Assembly (NCBI RefSeq): GCF_005280195.1
Contig: NZ_SZPR01000017.1
Span: forward strand, 302,012 to 366,011
DNA: 64,000 nucleotides
Reading direction: 5' to 3'
Source: Streptomyces galbus
Lineage (GTDB): Bacteria > Actinomycetota > Actinomycetes > Streptomycetales > Streptomycetaceae
Below the pieces are notes generated by a model, which ran no database searches, was not told the DNA's origin, and saw only the letters and a program-made list of their open reading frames with translations. Positions 40,116 to 50,068 of the stretch are shown one piece after another. The position numbers were made by a program, and so were the translations under genes. Each line of letters starts with the position of its first letter. The stretch's first letter is position 1.

Positions 40116-41082
40116 GCAGGCACTCCCTCCAGAAGTGGCAGGCGCTGCCCCGGGTCGCGGACACCTCGTACAGGGGCGGTACGTCCGTGCGGCACACGTC
40201 CTGCGCCATCGGGCAGCGCGGGTGGAAGGGGCAGCCCGGCGGGATGTGCAGGAGGTTGGGCGGCAGGCCCTTGATGGCGTACAGCTCCTGGCCCTTCTGG
40301 TCCAGGCGCGGGATGGAGTCGAGCAGGCCGCGGGTGTAGGGGTGGGCCGGCGCCTTGTAGATGTCGTGGACGGGCGCCGACTCCACGATCCGGCCCGCGT
40401 ACATCACGGCGATGCGGTCGGCGACGTCCGCGACGACCCCGAGGTCGTGGGTGATGAGGATGAGCCCCATCCGGTACTCGCGCTGCAACTCCGCCAGCAG
40501 GTCCATGACCTGGGCCTGGACGGTGACGTCGAGCGCGGTGGTCGGCTCGTCGGCGATGATCAGCGCGGGCTCCAGGGCCAGTGCCATGGCGATCATGATG
40601 CGCTGGCGCATCCCGCCGGAGAACTGGTGCGGGTACTGCCTGACCCGCTCCCTGGCCGCGGGGATGCGCACCCGGTCCATCAGCTCGACGGCCTTGGCGC
40701 GGGCGTCCTTGCGGGACATGCCCCGGTGCACGACGAACATCTCACCGAGCTGGTCGCCCACGGACAGCACGGGGTTGAGCGAGGACAGCGCGTCCTGGAA
40801 GATCATCGCCATCTCGGCGCCGCGCACCGAACGCCGCTGGTCCTCCTTGAGCTTGAGGAGGTCACGGCCCTTGAACAGGATCTCGCCGCCGGTGATCCGC
40901 CCCGGCGGCATGTCGAGGATGCCCATGACGGCCTGCGCGGTGACCGACTTGCCGGAGCCGGACTCGCCGAGCACGGCCAGGGTCTCGCCCGCGTCGACGG
41001 CGTAGCTGACCCCGTTGACGGCCTTGGCGATCCCGTCCCGGGTGCGGAACTCCACGTGCAGGTCGCGCACTTCGAGCAGCAT
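40108..41082 (-). CDS. Peptide ABC transporter ATP-binding protein (OppD/DppD type)
   Basis: The 324-residue ATPase carries Walker A GESGSGKSV, signature FSGGMRQRIMIAMALA and Walker B LIIADEPTTALD. The C-terminus has PPGCPFHPRCPMAQDVC, the cysteine cluster of OppD. The start MLLEVRDLHVEFRTRDG is 7 nt downstream of the permease gene. With its OppF partner it forms the heterodimeric motor for peptide uptake. Confidence 0.92.
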   Translation of the reverse strand: MLLEVRDLHVEFRTRDGIAKAVNGVSYAVDAGETLAVLGESGSGKSVTAQAVMGILDMPPGRITGGEILFKGRDLLKLKEDQRRSVRGAEMAMIFQDALSSLNPVLSVGDQLGEMFVVHRGMSRKDARAKAVELMDRVRIPAARERVRQYPHQFSGGMRQRIMIAMALALEPALIIADEPTTALDVTVQAQVMDLLAELQREYRMGLILITHDLGVVADVADRIAVMYAGRIVESAPVHDIYKAPAHPYTRGLLDSIPRLDQKGQELYAIKGLPPNLLHIPPGCPFHPRCPMAQDVCRTDVPPLYEVSATRGSACHFWRECLHA

Positions 41083-41089
41083 GGCGCCG

Positions 41090-42070
41090 TCACCTCAGCT
41101 TCGGGTCGAGGGCGTCGCGCACCGCGTCGCCGAGCATGATGAACGCCAGGACGGTGATGGCCAGGGCGCCCGAGGGCCACAGCAGCGCGTGCGGGGCGTT
41201 GCGGATGTAGGGCGAGGCGGCCGAGATGTCGATGCCCCAGGAGACGCTGGGCGGCTTCAGGCCGACGCCGAGGTACGACAGGGTCGCCTCCAGCGCGATG
41301 TAGGTGCCGAGCGCGATGGTCGCCACGACGATCACGGGGGCCACGGCGTTGGGCGCGATGTGCCGCAGCAGCAGCCGGGAGTTGGAGGCGCCGAGGGCGC
41401 GGGCGGCCTGCACGTAGTCGTTCTGCTTGGCGGTGATCACCGAGCCGCGGGCGATGCGGGAGATCTGCGGCCAGCCGAGCAGCACCATGAACCCGATGAC
41501 CGGCCAGACGGTGTTGCTGGTGACCACGGACAGCAGCACCAGGCCGCCGAGGACGACGGGGATGGCGAAGAAGATGTCGGTCGTCCTGGACAGCAGCGAG
41601 TCCCAGGACCGGCCGAAGAACCCGGCGAGTCCGCCCAGCACGCTGCCGAGCACCGCCACCCCGAGCGTCGCCAGCACGCCGACCGTGACGGACGTACGGG
41701 CGCCGTAGACGGTGCGCGTGTAGACGTTGCACCCCTGGCCGTTGTACCCGAAGGGCGCGCCCGGCCCGGAGCCCTGCTGGGCCTTGGCGAGGTCGCACGT
41801 CAGCGGGCTGCCGGAGGTGATGGCCCCGGGCCACAGGGAGATGAAGACCAGGAACAGGATGACGAGGGCGGAGAGGATGAACACGGGGTTGCGCCGCAGG
41901 TCGCGCCAGGCGTCGGACCACAGCGAGCGCGGCTTCTCGGCCGGCCCGGTGCCGTCCGGTCCGCCGGGGGTCTTCTCCAGGGTGACGGCCTCGCTGGCGC
42001 CCAGGTCCATGGCGCCGCCCATGCCGGTGCCGGCGATCGCGCCCTCCGGCTCGTACGGCTGCTCAGGCAT
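41090..42070 (-). CDS. Peptide ABC transporter permease (OppC type)
   Basis: The 326-residue protein has six membrane helices after a roughly 50-residue cytoplasmic start (MPEQPYEPEGAIAGTG and a SLWSDAWRDLRRNPV amphipathic region). It contains the EAA loop around RALGASNSRLLLRHIAPNA and the OppC-specific extracellular loop with paired Cys (PLTCDLAKA and GQGCNVYTRTVYGAR). It forms half of the import channel with OppB. It overlaps OppB by 8 nt. Confidence 0.92.
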   Translation of the reverse strand: MPEQPYEPEGAIAGTGMGGAMDLGASEAVTLEKTPGGPDGTGPAEKPRSLWSDAWRDLRRNPVFILSALVILFLVFISLWPGAITSGSPLTCDLAKAQQGSGPGAPFGYNGQGCNVYTRTVYGARTSVTVGVLATLGVAVLGSVLGGLAGFFGRSWDSLLSRTTDIFFAIPVVLGGLVLLSVVTSNTVWPVIGFMVLLGWPQISRIARGSVITAKQNDYVQAARALGASNSRLLLRHIAPNAVAPVIVVATIALGTYIALEATLSYLGVGLKPPSVSWGIDISAASPYIRNAPHALLWPSGALAITVLAFIMLGDAVRDALDPKLR

Positions 42071-42986
42071 AGCGGATCCTCGGATCGAGAACGGCGTAGA
42101 GGAGGTCGACGATCAGGTTGGCGAGCAGGAACACCAGCACCAGGACGGTCACGAAGCCGACGACCGTCTGGGTGTTCTGGCGGAGGATGCCCTGGTAGAG
42201 CTGGTAGCCGACGCCGTGGATGTTGAAGATGCGCTCGGTGACGATGGCGCCGCCCATGAGCGCGCCCACGTCGGTGCCGATGAACGTGACCACCGGGATG
42301 AGGGAGTTGCGCAGCAGGTGCCGGGTGACGACCCGGTGCCGCGGCAGGCCCTTGGCGACGGCGGTGCGGACGTAGTCGGACCGTTTGTTCTCCGCGATGG
42401 AGGTGCGGGTCAGGCGGGTGACGTAGGCGAGGGAGACGGAGGCGAGGACCAGGCCGGGCAGGATCAGCTCGCCGAAGGTCGCCTCCGGTGAGACGGACGG
42501 TTTGATCCAGCCCCACTTCACCCCGAGCAGGAGCTGCAGCAGCAGGCCGGTGACGAAGGTGGGGACGGAGATGACGACCAGGGTCAGCAGCAGGACGCCG
42601 GTGTCCTCCGGGCTGCCGCGGCGCAGCCCGGTGACGACGCCCAGCGTGATCCCGATGACGATCTCGAAGAGGATCGCCACCAGGGTCAGCCGGATGGTGA
42701 CCGGGAACGCCGTCGCCATCAGCTCGGTGACCTTCTGGCCGTTGAAGGCCGTGCCGAAGTCACCGGTGAAGACGTTGCCCATGTAGGTCAGGTATTGCTG
42801 CCACACCGGCTTGTCGAGGCCGAACTCCTTCTTGAGCTGGGCGGCGGTGGCGGGGTCGCACTGGCGCTCGCCGCACAGGCCCGCGATGGGGTCGCCCATC
42901 ACGTTGACCATCAGGAAGATCAGCAGCGTGGCCCCGATGAACACGGGGATCATCTGGAGCAGCCGCCGGACGACGTAGCGCCCCAT
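42063..42986 (-). CDS. Peptide ABC transporter permease (OppB type)
   Basis: The 307-residue protein begins MGRYVVRRLLQMIPVF and has six membrane helices. The OppB-type extracellular loop contains the Cys pair GLCGERQCDPAT, and the EAA loop is VAKGLPRHRVVTRHLLRNS. It pairs with OppC. It follows the binding-protein gene by only 6 nt, so the cluster is one transcription unit. Confidence 0.92.
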   Translation of the reverse strand: MGRYVVRRLLQMIPVFIGATLLIFLMVNVMGDPIAGLCGERQCDPATAAQLKKEFGLDKPVWQQYLTYMGNVFTGDFGTAFNGQKVTELMATAFPVTIRLTLVAILFEIVIGITLGVVTGLRRGSPEDTGVLLLTLVVISVPTFVTGLLLQLLLGVKWGWIKPSVSPEATFGELILPGLVLASVSLAYVTRLTRTSIAENKRSDYVRTAVAKGLPRHRVVTRHLLRNSLIPVVTFIGTDVGALMGGAIVTERIFNIHGVGYQLYQGILRQNTQTVVGFVTVLVLVFLLANLIVDLLYAVLDPRIRYA

Positions 42987-42992
42987 GGCGGA

Positions 42993-44621
42993 TCAGCCGA
43001 CCTTGATCTCGTTGTAGACGGGGACCGAGAACGGGTTGAGCTTGACGTTGGACAGCCGCTGCGAGTAGCCGGCGCTGCCGTTCTGGTACCAGAGCGGGAT
43101 GGCGGCCATGTTGTCGCGCACGACCTCCTCGGCCTTCTGGAAGGTCTGGACGGCCTTGCCGGTGTCGGACTCGGCGTTGGCCTGGTTGACGAGCTGGTCG
43201 AACTGCTTGTTGGACCACTTGCCGTCGTTGGAGGAGGCGTTGGTGTAGTAGAGCGGCTGGAGGAAGTTCTGGATGAGCGGGTAGTCCATCTGCCAGCCGG
43301 CGCGGAACGGGCCGCTCATCTTGCGCTCGGTGATCTGGTTGCGGAAGTCGGCGAAGGTGCCGATCGGGTTGCCGACGCACGCCTTGGTGTTGCCGAGCGC
43401 GTTGTTGATGGAGTTGCACACGGCGTCCACCCACTGCTGGTGGGAGCCGGTGTCGGCGTTGTAGGAGATCTTGACCTGGCCGCCGGGCAGGCCGCCGCCC
43501 TCCTTGATGAGCTTCTTGGCCTCGGTGGGGTTGTAGTCGCAGCCGTCGCCGCACAGGCCGTCCTGGAAGCCGCCGTCCTTGCCGAGCACCGGTGAGGTCC
43601 AGTCGGTGGCCGGGGTGCGGGTCTTCTGGAAGATCGTGTCGGTGATCTGCTTGCGGTTGATGGCCATGGACAGGCCCTTGCGGACCTTGTCGGAGTCCGG
43701 CTTGTTCCACTGCGGGTCGTAGAACGGGAACGCCAGGGTCTGGATGATGCCGGCCGGGGTGTTGAGGTAGCGGTCGCCCAGGTCGTTCTTGACGTTCTTC
43801 AACTGGGCGGCGGGCACGTCGTCGACGAGGTCGAGGTTGCCGGCGAGCAGGTCGGTGTAGGCGGTGTTGTTGTCGGTGTACACCTTGAGGGTGACGCCGC
43901 CGTTGTCGGCCTTGTCCTCGCCGGGGTAGTCCGCCCACGTGCGCAGCTCCATCTGGGAGCCCTTGGTGTAGGACTGGATGGTGTACGGCCCGTTGCCGAC
44001 GGGCTTGCTCAGCCAGCCGGCGTGGTCGCTGAAGAACGCCTGGGGCAGCGGGGCGAAGGCCACGTAGCCGAGGGTGTCGGGGAACGTCGAGAACTTCTGG
44101 CTGAGCTTGACGGTGAAGGTGCGGTCACCGGTGACCTTCAGCCCGGAGAGCGTGTCCGCGGTCTGCTTGCCGCTGTCCGGGTGGACCTTGTCGTAGCCGT
44201 CGATGTAGCCGAAGAAGTAGGCGTTCTTCTGGTTGTTCTTCAGGCTGGCGCCGTAGTTCCAGGCGTCCACGAAGGACTTGGCGGTGACCTTCTCGCCGTT
44301 GCTGAACGTCCAGCCGTCCTTGACGGTGATGGTGAAGTTCTGCGAGTCGGTGGTGTCGATCTTCTCGGCGAGCATGTCCTCGGCCGCGCCGGTCTGCGGG
44401 TTGTACCGCTTGAGCCCGCGGAAGACCATGTCGAGCACCTTGCCGCCCTGCACCTCGTTGGTGTTGGCCGGCTCCAGCGGGTTCTGCGGGTCGCCCCAGG
44501 AGGCGCTGAGCACCGCGCCGCTGTCACCGCCGCCGGAGCCGCCCCCGCCCCCGCAGCCCGTCGCCACCAGGGCGACCGCCGCCGCGCCCGCGGCCCACCT
44601 GGCGTGCCTGGCTCCGCGCAT
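42993..44621 (-). CDS. Peptide-binding lipoprotein of the second peptide ABC operon
   Basis: The 542-residue family-5 solute-binding protein has a signal peptide ending in the lipobox ALVATGC (Cys24), then SBP-5 features: LEPANTNEVQGGKVLDMVFRGL, KIDTTDSQNFTITVKDGW, and LRTWADYPGEDK with downstream YNPTEAKKLIKEGGG. It captures peptides outside the membrane for the OppBCDF channel. ATG 44621 has AGGAGG upstream. It is first in the operon; A/T-richer sequence at about 44660-44700 upstream probably holds the promoter. Confidence 0.92.
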   Translation of the reverse strand: MRGARHARWAAGAAAVALVATGCGGGGGSGGGDSGAVLSASWGDPQNPLEPANTNEVQGGKVLDMVFRGLKRYNPQTGAAEDMLAEKIDTTDSQNFTITVKDGWTFSNGEKVTAKSFVDAWNYGASLKNNQKNAYFFGYIDGYDKVHPDSGKQTADTLSGLKVTGDRTFTVKLSQKFSTFPDTLGYVAFAPLPQAFFSDHAGWLSKPVGNGPYTIQSYTKGSQMELRTWADYPGEDKADNGGVTLKVYTDNNTAYTDLLAGNLDLVDDVPAAQLKNVKNDLGDRYLNTPAGIIQTLAFPFYDPQWNKPDSDKVRKGLSMAINRKQITDTIFQKTRTPATDWTSPVLGKDGGFQDGLCGDGCDYNPTEAKKLIKEGGGLPGGQVKISYNADTGSHQQWVDAVCNSINNALGNTKACVGNPIGTFADFRNQITERKMSGPFRAGWQMDYPLIQNFLQPLYYTNASSNDGKWSNKQFDQLVNQANAESDTGKAVQTFQKAEEVVRDNMAAIPLWYQNGSAGYSQRLSNVKLNPFSVPVYNEIKVG

Positions 44622-44790
44622 GGATGCCTCCTCTTGGGTCCACCGATCTCCACCGTTGCGTTATCGGCCAATATCGGCGCAAAAAGGGTGCCGCGCATGC
44701 GCGCCTCGGCCATTCGGCGGTCACGGGGAGGACGAGGGGCGGACCAGGGGAAGCGAGGGAGGCGAGGGAAGCGAGAGGGGCATGACACCA

Positions 44791-44828
44791 CGACGTGGGG
44801 CCGGGGAGTGTTCCCCGGCCCCACGTCG
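44791..44828 (-). terminator. Perfect 17-bp terminator between the two peptide operons
   Basis: CGACGTGGGGCCGGGGA (44791-44807) and its exact complement (44812-44828) flank GTGT. It sits after bldKE on the minus strand and before the next operon, isolating the two. Confidence 0.9.
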
Positions 44829-44863
44829 CGGCCGTCCGCGCGCGCTGGGCGCGCTCCGGTGCG

Positions 44864-45988
<1,125 letters not shown>

Positions 45989-46001
45989 GTCTCGGATCTC
46001 C

Positions 46002-47063
46002 CTAGCGCAGCCGGGGCTGGATCTTGTCGATGAAGATGGTCTGCTTCTGCTCCGCCGTCAGGTGGCACGCGGCGGCCCGACCTGCGCCGAGCGGCGGCCG
46101 GGTGTCGGTGCACAGGGTGCCCGGCACCTCCGACCTGAAGGCGCAGCGCGGGTGGAAGGGGCAGCCCGACGGCGGGTTGAGCAGCGAGGGCGGCGAACCC
46201 GGGATGGGGGTGAGCGCCTGGTGGATGTCGCTGTTCAGCCGCGGCATCGAGCTGAGCAGGCCCCAGGTGTAGGGGTGCCGGGGCGCGCCCAGCACCTCCT
46301 TCATGGCGCCGCGCTCCACGGCCCGGCCCGCGTACATCACCAGCAGGTCGTCGGCCATCTTGGAGATGACGCCGAGGTCGTGGGTGATGAAGATGATCGC
46401 GGAGCCGAACTCCTGCTGGAGGTCCTTGAGCAGGTCGAGGATCTGCGCCTGCACGGTCACGTCGAGCGCGGTGGTCGGCTCGTCGGCGATCAGCAGGTCG
46501 GGGTCGCACATCAGCGCCATGGCGATCATGGCGCGCTGGCGCATACCGCCGGAGAACTGGTGCGGGTAGTCGTCGAAGCGGACCTTGGGCTGCGGGATGC
46601 CGACCTTGGTCAGCATCTCGATCGCGCGGTCCTTCGCCTCCTTCTTGGAGGCGCCCTTGTGCTTCATGAACGGCTCGGAGAGCTGCCGGCCCACCGTGTA
46701 GTACGGGGACAGCGCGGTCAGCGGGTCCTGGAAGATCATCGCCATCTTGTTGCCGCGGAGCTTCTCCAGCTCCCGCTCGCGGGCGGTGATGAGCTCCTGG
46801 CCGTCCAGCACGATCTCACCGTCGATGGTGGCGAACTGCGGGTTGTGCAGACCGAGGACGGTCAGGTTCGTCACCGACTTGCCGGAGCCCGACTCGCCGA
46901 CGATGCCGAGGGTCCTGCCCCGCTCCAGGTCGAAGGAGAGCCCGTCGACGGCCTTGACGATGCCGTCCTCGGTCTTGAACTGGACGCGCAGGTCGCGCAC
47001 GGAGAGGAACGCCCCGGCGTCGGCCGAGGTGGGAGCCCCCGATTCCTTGGTGAGAGTGGTCAC
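46002..47063 (-). CDS. bldKD: BldKD, peptide ABC transporter ATP-binding protein
   Basis: The 353-residue OppD-type ATPase shows GESGSGKSV (Walker A), FSGGMRQRAMIAMALM (signature), LLIADEPTTALD (Walker B) and the C-terminal PPSGCPFHPRCAFRSEV cluster. It forms the motor with BldKE. ATG 47063 starts MTTLTKESGAPTSAD, 9 nt downstream of bldKC, consistent with one message. Confidence 0.92.
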   Translation of the reverse strand: MTTLTKESGAPTSADAGAFLSVRDLRVQFKTEDGIVKAVDGLSFDLERGRTLGIVGESGSGKSVTNLTVLGLHNPQFATIDGEIVLDGQELITARERELEKLRGNKMAMIFQDPLTALSPYYTVGRQLSEPFMKHKGASKKEAKDRAIEMLTKVGIPQPKVRFDDYPHQFSGGMRQRAMIAMALMCDPDLLIADEPTTALDVTVQAQILDLLKDLQQEFGSAIIFITHDLGVISKMADDLLVMYAGRAVERGAMKEVLGAPRHPYTWGLLSSMPRLNSDIHQALTPIPGSPPSLLNPPSGCPFHPRCAFRSEVPGTLCTDTRPPLGAGRAAACHLTAEQKQTIFIDKIQPRLR

Positions 47064-47072
47064 AGAGAGCTC

Positions 47073-48053
47073 CTAGGACAGCCGCACGCGCGGGTCGATG
47101 AACGCGTAGCACGCATCGACGATGATGTTGAACAGAAGGATCATGGCGGCCGAGAACAGCATCACGCCCAGCAACAGGGGGAGGTCGCTGAACTTCACCG
47201 CCTCCACGGCCAGTTGTCCGAGGCCCGGCAGGCCGAACGTGTACTCGGTGATGATCGCGCCGCCGAGGAGCGAGCCGATGTCGATGCCGAAGATGGTCAC
47301 GATCGGGATGAGCGAGCCACGCCAGGCGTAGCGGAAGAACACGTAGCTGCGGGACATGCCCTTGGCGCGGGCGGTCCGCACGTGCTCCTCCTGGAGCTGC
47401 TCGATCATCGACGAGCGCGCCATACGAGTGTACTGAGCGGCGAAGATCGTCGAGAGCACGGCCCAGGGGATGACCAGCCCGGTGAACCAGGAGGCGGGGT
47501 TCTTCGTGAAGTTCGTGTACTCCACCTGGTCGAACAGGTGTGTCTGGTACACCAGGAAAGCCATGGCCAGCGGGCCGAGGAAGTAGATCTGCATCGAGCT
47601 GAGCACCATCGCGCCGCCGGTGAAGGTCTTGTCGATGAGCGTGCCGCGCTTCCAGGCCGCGAGCAGCCCCGAGCCGAGACCGACGAACAGGAAGAGGAAC
47701 GCGGCACCGACGGCCAGCGAGACCGTGGTCGGCAGGCGGTCGATGAGGGTCGACCAGACGTTTTCGTTGGTGTGGTACGAGTAGCCGAAGCAGGGGGCGG
47801 GGCACGGGCCCTGGGCGAAGTCGTCACGGCCCACGAACAGACCCTGCAGGAAGATCCAGAACTGTTCCGGGATCGACTTGTCGATGCCCAGCGTCTTGTG
47901 GATGTTGGCCAGGGCGTCCGGTGTACAGGTCTTGCCGCACATCAGCAGCGCCGGATCGCGTGGCATGCCGAAGAAGAGCAGGAACGCGACCACGGTCAGC
48001 AGGACCAGGATCACGACGGCGCCGAGTGTCCGGCGGAAGATGAAGCGCAGCAT
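47073..48053 (-). CDS. bldKC: BldKC, peptide ABC transporter permease
   Basis: The 326-residue OppB-type permease starts MLRFIFRRTLGAVVIL and has six helices, a Cys-containing extracellular loop (LLMCGKTCTPDALANIH and QGPCPAPCFGYSYHTNENV) and the EAA loop RAKGMSRSYVFFRYAWRGS. No convincing SD precedes ATG 48053: the sequence before it is CTGCCTCCTG, so initiation may be inefficient or depend on RNA structure. A perfect hairpin at 48095-48122 separates it from bldKB. Confidence 0.9.
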   Translation of the reverse strand: MLRFIFRRTLGAVVILVLLTVVAFLLFFGMPRDPALLMCGKTCTPDALANIHKTLGIDKSIPEQFWIFLQGLFVGRDDFAQGPCPAPCFGYSYHTNENVWSTLIDRLPTTVSLAVGAAFLFLFVGLGSGLLAAWKRGTLIDKTFTGGAMVLSSMQIYFLGPLAMAFLVYQTHLFDQVEYTNFTKNPASWFTGLVIPWAVLSTIFAAQYTRMARSSMIEQLQEEHVRTARAKGMSRSYVFFRYAWRGSLIPIVTIFGIDIGSLLGGAIITEYTFGLPGLGQLAVEAVKFSDLPLLLGVMLFSAAMILLFNIIVDACYAFIDPRVRLS

Positions 48054-48094
48054 CAGGAGGCAGCTTTCGGGCGTGGGAAGGCTGTGCGGTCAGG

Positions 48095-48122
48095 GGGCGC
48101 CCCGCCGTTCGGCGGGGCGCCC
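48095..48122 (-). terminator. Intercistronic hairpin between bldKB and bldKC
   Basis: GGGCGCCCCGCCG (48095-48107) and CGGCGGGGCGCCC (48110-48122) form a perfect 13-bp stem, 26 nt after the bldKB stop within the operon. It can act as partial terminator or as a 3' stabiliser giving an excess of the binding-protein message. Confidence 0.75.
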
Positions 48123-48148
48123 GCAGACACCGTGGGAGGTGGAGGCGG

Positions 48149-49957
48149 TTACTTCACGAACAGCCTGCGCGGGTCGACGCCACCGAGGACGTCGTCGTAC
48201 ACGAGGCCACCGACCTTCGACCCGGCGATCTGGGTCTGCTTGTAGTAGCCCGTCGGGATGTTGGAGACGACATCCTTGACGACGTACTCGCTGATCTTGT
48301 TCCACTCCTCAGCGGCCTTGACCGGGTCCGAGATCTTGCTGACCCGGTCGATGTCCGCGTTGACCTTCTTGTCGTTGACGTGCGCGTAGTTGGCGGCGCC
48401 GTCCTGGATCACGCGGCCGTCGTACAGCGGCGGGACCACGGTCGAGGCGCTCGGCCAGTCGGCACCCCACGCGGTGTGGTAGATGTCGAAGTTGTTCTTG
48501 ACCTTGCCGATCTGGTCGTAGTACGTCTCGGCCGGGATCTCCTGGCGCTGGACGTTGAAGCCGGCCTTCTGCAGACCCGCCGCCATGGCGGTGGAGTACT
48601 GCTGGCCCTCCGGGGTGTTGATGTAGCCGAAGGTCAGCTTCATGCCGACCTTGCCGGCCTCCTTCAGCAGCGCCTTGGCCTTCACCGGGTCACCGGCCGG
48701 CTTCTTCTTCTTGCCGAACGGGTCGAAGCTCGGGTTGTAGCCGGAGACGGTCGGGCTGATCAGACCGCCGGCGACCTCCATGGCCTGGGCACCGCCGTAG
48801 GCGCGGACGAAGGGCGTGATGGGCAGCGCGTAGGCGATGGCCTCACGGACCTTCTTGTCCTGCATCTCCGGCTGGGACATGTTGATGTCCATCTGGCCGA
48901 CGTAGGGCTGGTAGCCGGAGACCACGCGGGACTTCAGCTTCGGGTCGGCGAGCACCTTGGACAGGTTGCCGGCGTCGACCTGGTTGTTGAAGCTGATCGA
49001 GGTGGCGTTGACGCCCGTGTCGTCGAGCAGCGTCTTGGTGGAGTCCTCGTACTGCTTGTTGAAGAGGATGTTGAACTGGTCGACGTACTGGTGGCGGATC
49101 GGGTCCGTCTTCGGGTCCCAGTTCGTGTTCTTGACCAGCGTCATGGACTTGCCCGACTTGAAGTCCGCGACCTTGTAGGGGCCGGCGGTCATCGGGGCCT
49201 TGTCGTACTTCTCCTTGGTGTCCTTCTTCTGGGACACCACGGAGTAGCCCGCCATGGCGAGCGCGTACGGCAGGTCCGGCTTCGGCTCCTTGAACTTGAA
49301 GACGATGGTCTTGTCGTCCGGGGTCGCCAGGACGGTGTCCGGCAGGTGCTTGCCGCCGTACGGGCCGCCCTTGAGCAGGCCGCGGTACTCGGTGCCCGGG
49401 GTGTTGGCCATCCACTGCTGGATGTACGTCGGGCCGTTGGAGATGAACGGCGCGAAGAGGCGCTCGAAGGTGTGGCGGACGTCAGCCGAGGTGATCGGCG
49501 TGCCGTCGGCCCACTTGATGCCGTCCTTCAGCTTGTACGTCCAGGTCTTGCCGCCGTCGCTGGTGGTACCGCTGTCGGTGGCGAGGTCACCGACGACCTC
49601 GTGCTTGGAGCCGTCCTCGCTGGTCGCCTTGTAGCCGGTCAGACCGCGGTGGATGATCGAGGAGAGGGAACCCTCGTCGGAGACGTAGATCTGCGCCGGG
49701 TCGAGGTGGGCGTAGGTGTCCCGCTGCAGGACGGTCACCGTGCCGCCCGCCTTGGCGCCGGGCACCTCGGGAGCCGGACCGACCGAGTCCTGAGCCTTGC
49801 CGAACTCGATGGAGGACTGCTGCCGCTTGGCGTTCTCCGTGTCCTTCTGGTTGCTGGCCCCGTCCTTGCTGCCACCGGAGCTGCAGCCGGTGAGCGCAAG
49901 CGCTCCGGCCGCGAGCACGGAGATGGCGGCGTACGTGTGGCGTCCACCCTTACCCAT
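48149..49957 (-). CDS. bldKB: BldKB, oligopeptide-binding lipoprotein
   Basis: The 602-residue family-5 solute-binding protein has a signal peptide with lipobox LALTGC (Cys25 or so in MGKGGRHTYAAISVLAAGA then LALTGCSS). The body contains YAHLDPAQIYVSDEGSLSS, DLATDSGTTSDGGKTWTYKL and KDGIKWADGTPITSADV, standard SBP-5 blocks. Length is close to S. coelicolor BldKB, about 600 residues. It lies between permease genes as in bldKABCDE. ATG 49957 is chosen because it puts the basic n-region directly before the hydrophobic core; GTG 49960 or ATG 49987 are alternatives. Confidence 0.92.
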   Translation of the reverse strand: MGKGGRHTYAAISVLAAGALALTGCSSGGSKDGASNQKDTENAKRQQSSIEFGKAQDSVGPAPEVPGAKAGGTVTVLQRDTYAHLDPAQIYVSDEGSLSSIIHRGLTGYKATSEDGSKHEVVGDLATDSGTTSDGGKTWTYKLKDGIKWADGTPITSADVRHTFERLFAPFISNGPTYIQQWMANTPGTEYRGLLKGGPYGGKHLPDTVLATPDDKTIVFKFKEPKPDLPYALAMAGYSVVSQKKDTKEKYDKAPMTAGPYKVADFKSGKSMTLVKNTNWDPKTDPIRHQYVDQFNILFNKQYEDSTKTLLDDTGVNATSISFNNQVDAGNLSKVLADPKLKSRVVSGYQPYVGQMDINMSQPEMQDKKVREAIAYALPITPFVRAYGGAQAMEVAGGLISPTVSGYNPSFDPFGKKKKPAGDPVKAKALLKEAGKVGMKLTFGYINTPEGQQYSTAMAAGLQKAGFNVQRQEIPAETYYDQIGKVKNNFDIYHTAWGADWPSASTVVPPLYDGRVIQDGAANYAHVNDKKVNADIDRVSKISDPVKAAEEWNKISEYVVKDVVSNIPTGYYKQTQIAGSKVGGLVYDDVLGGVDPRRLFVK

Positions 49958-50068
49958 CACTCGGTTTCCCACCCATCCATGTGTCACAACTGCGATGAAA
50001 TGAAGCGTCGTCCGCGGCGACGAGGGCGCCGCCGCGGGCTGGTTCGGGCAGGATGCCCATCCCGTCGG

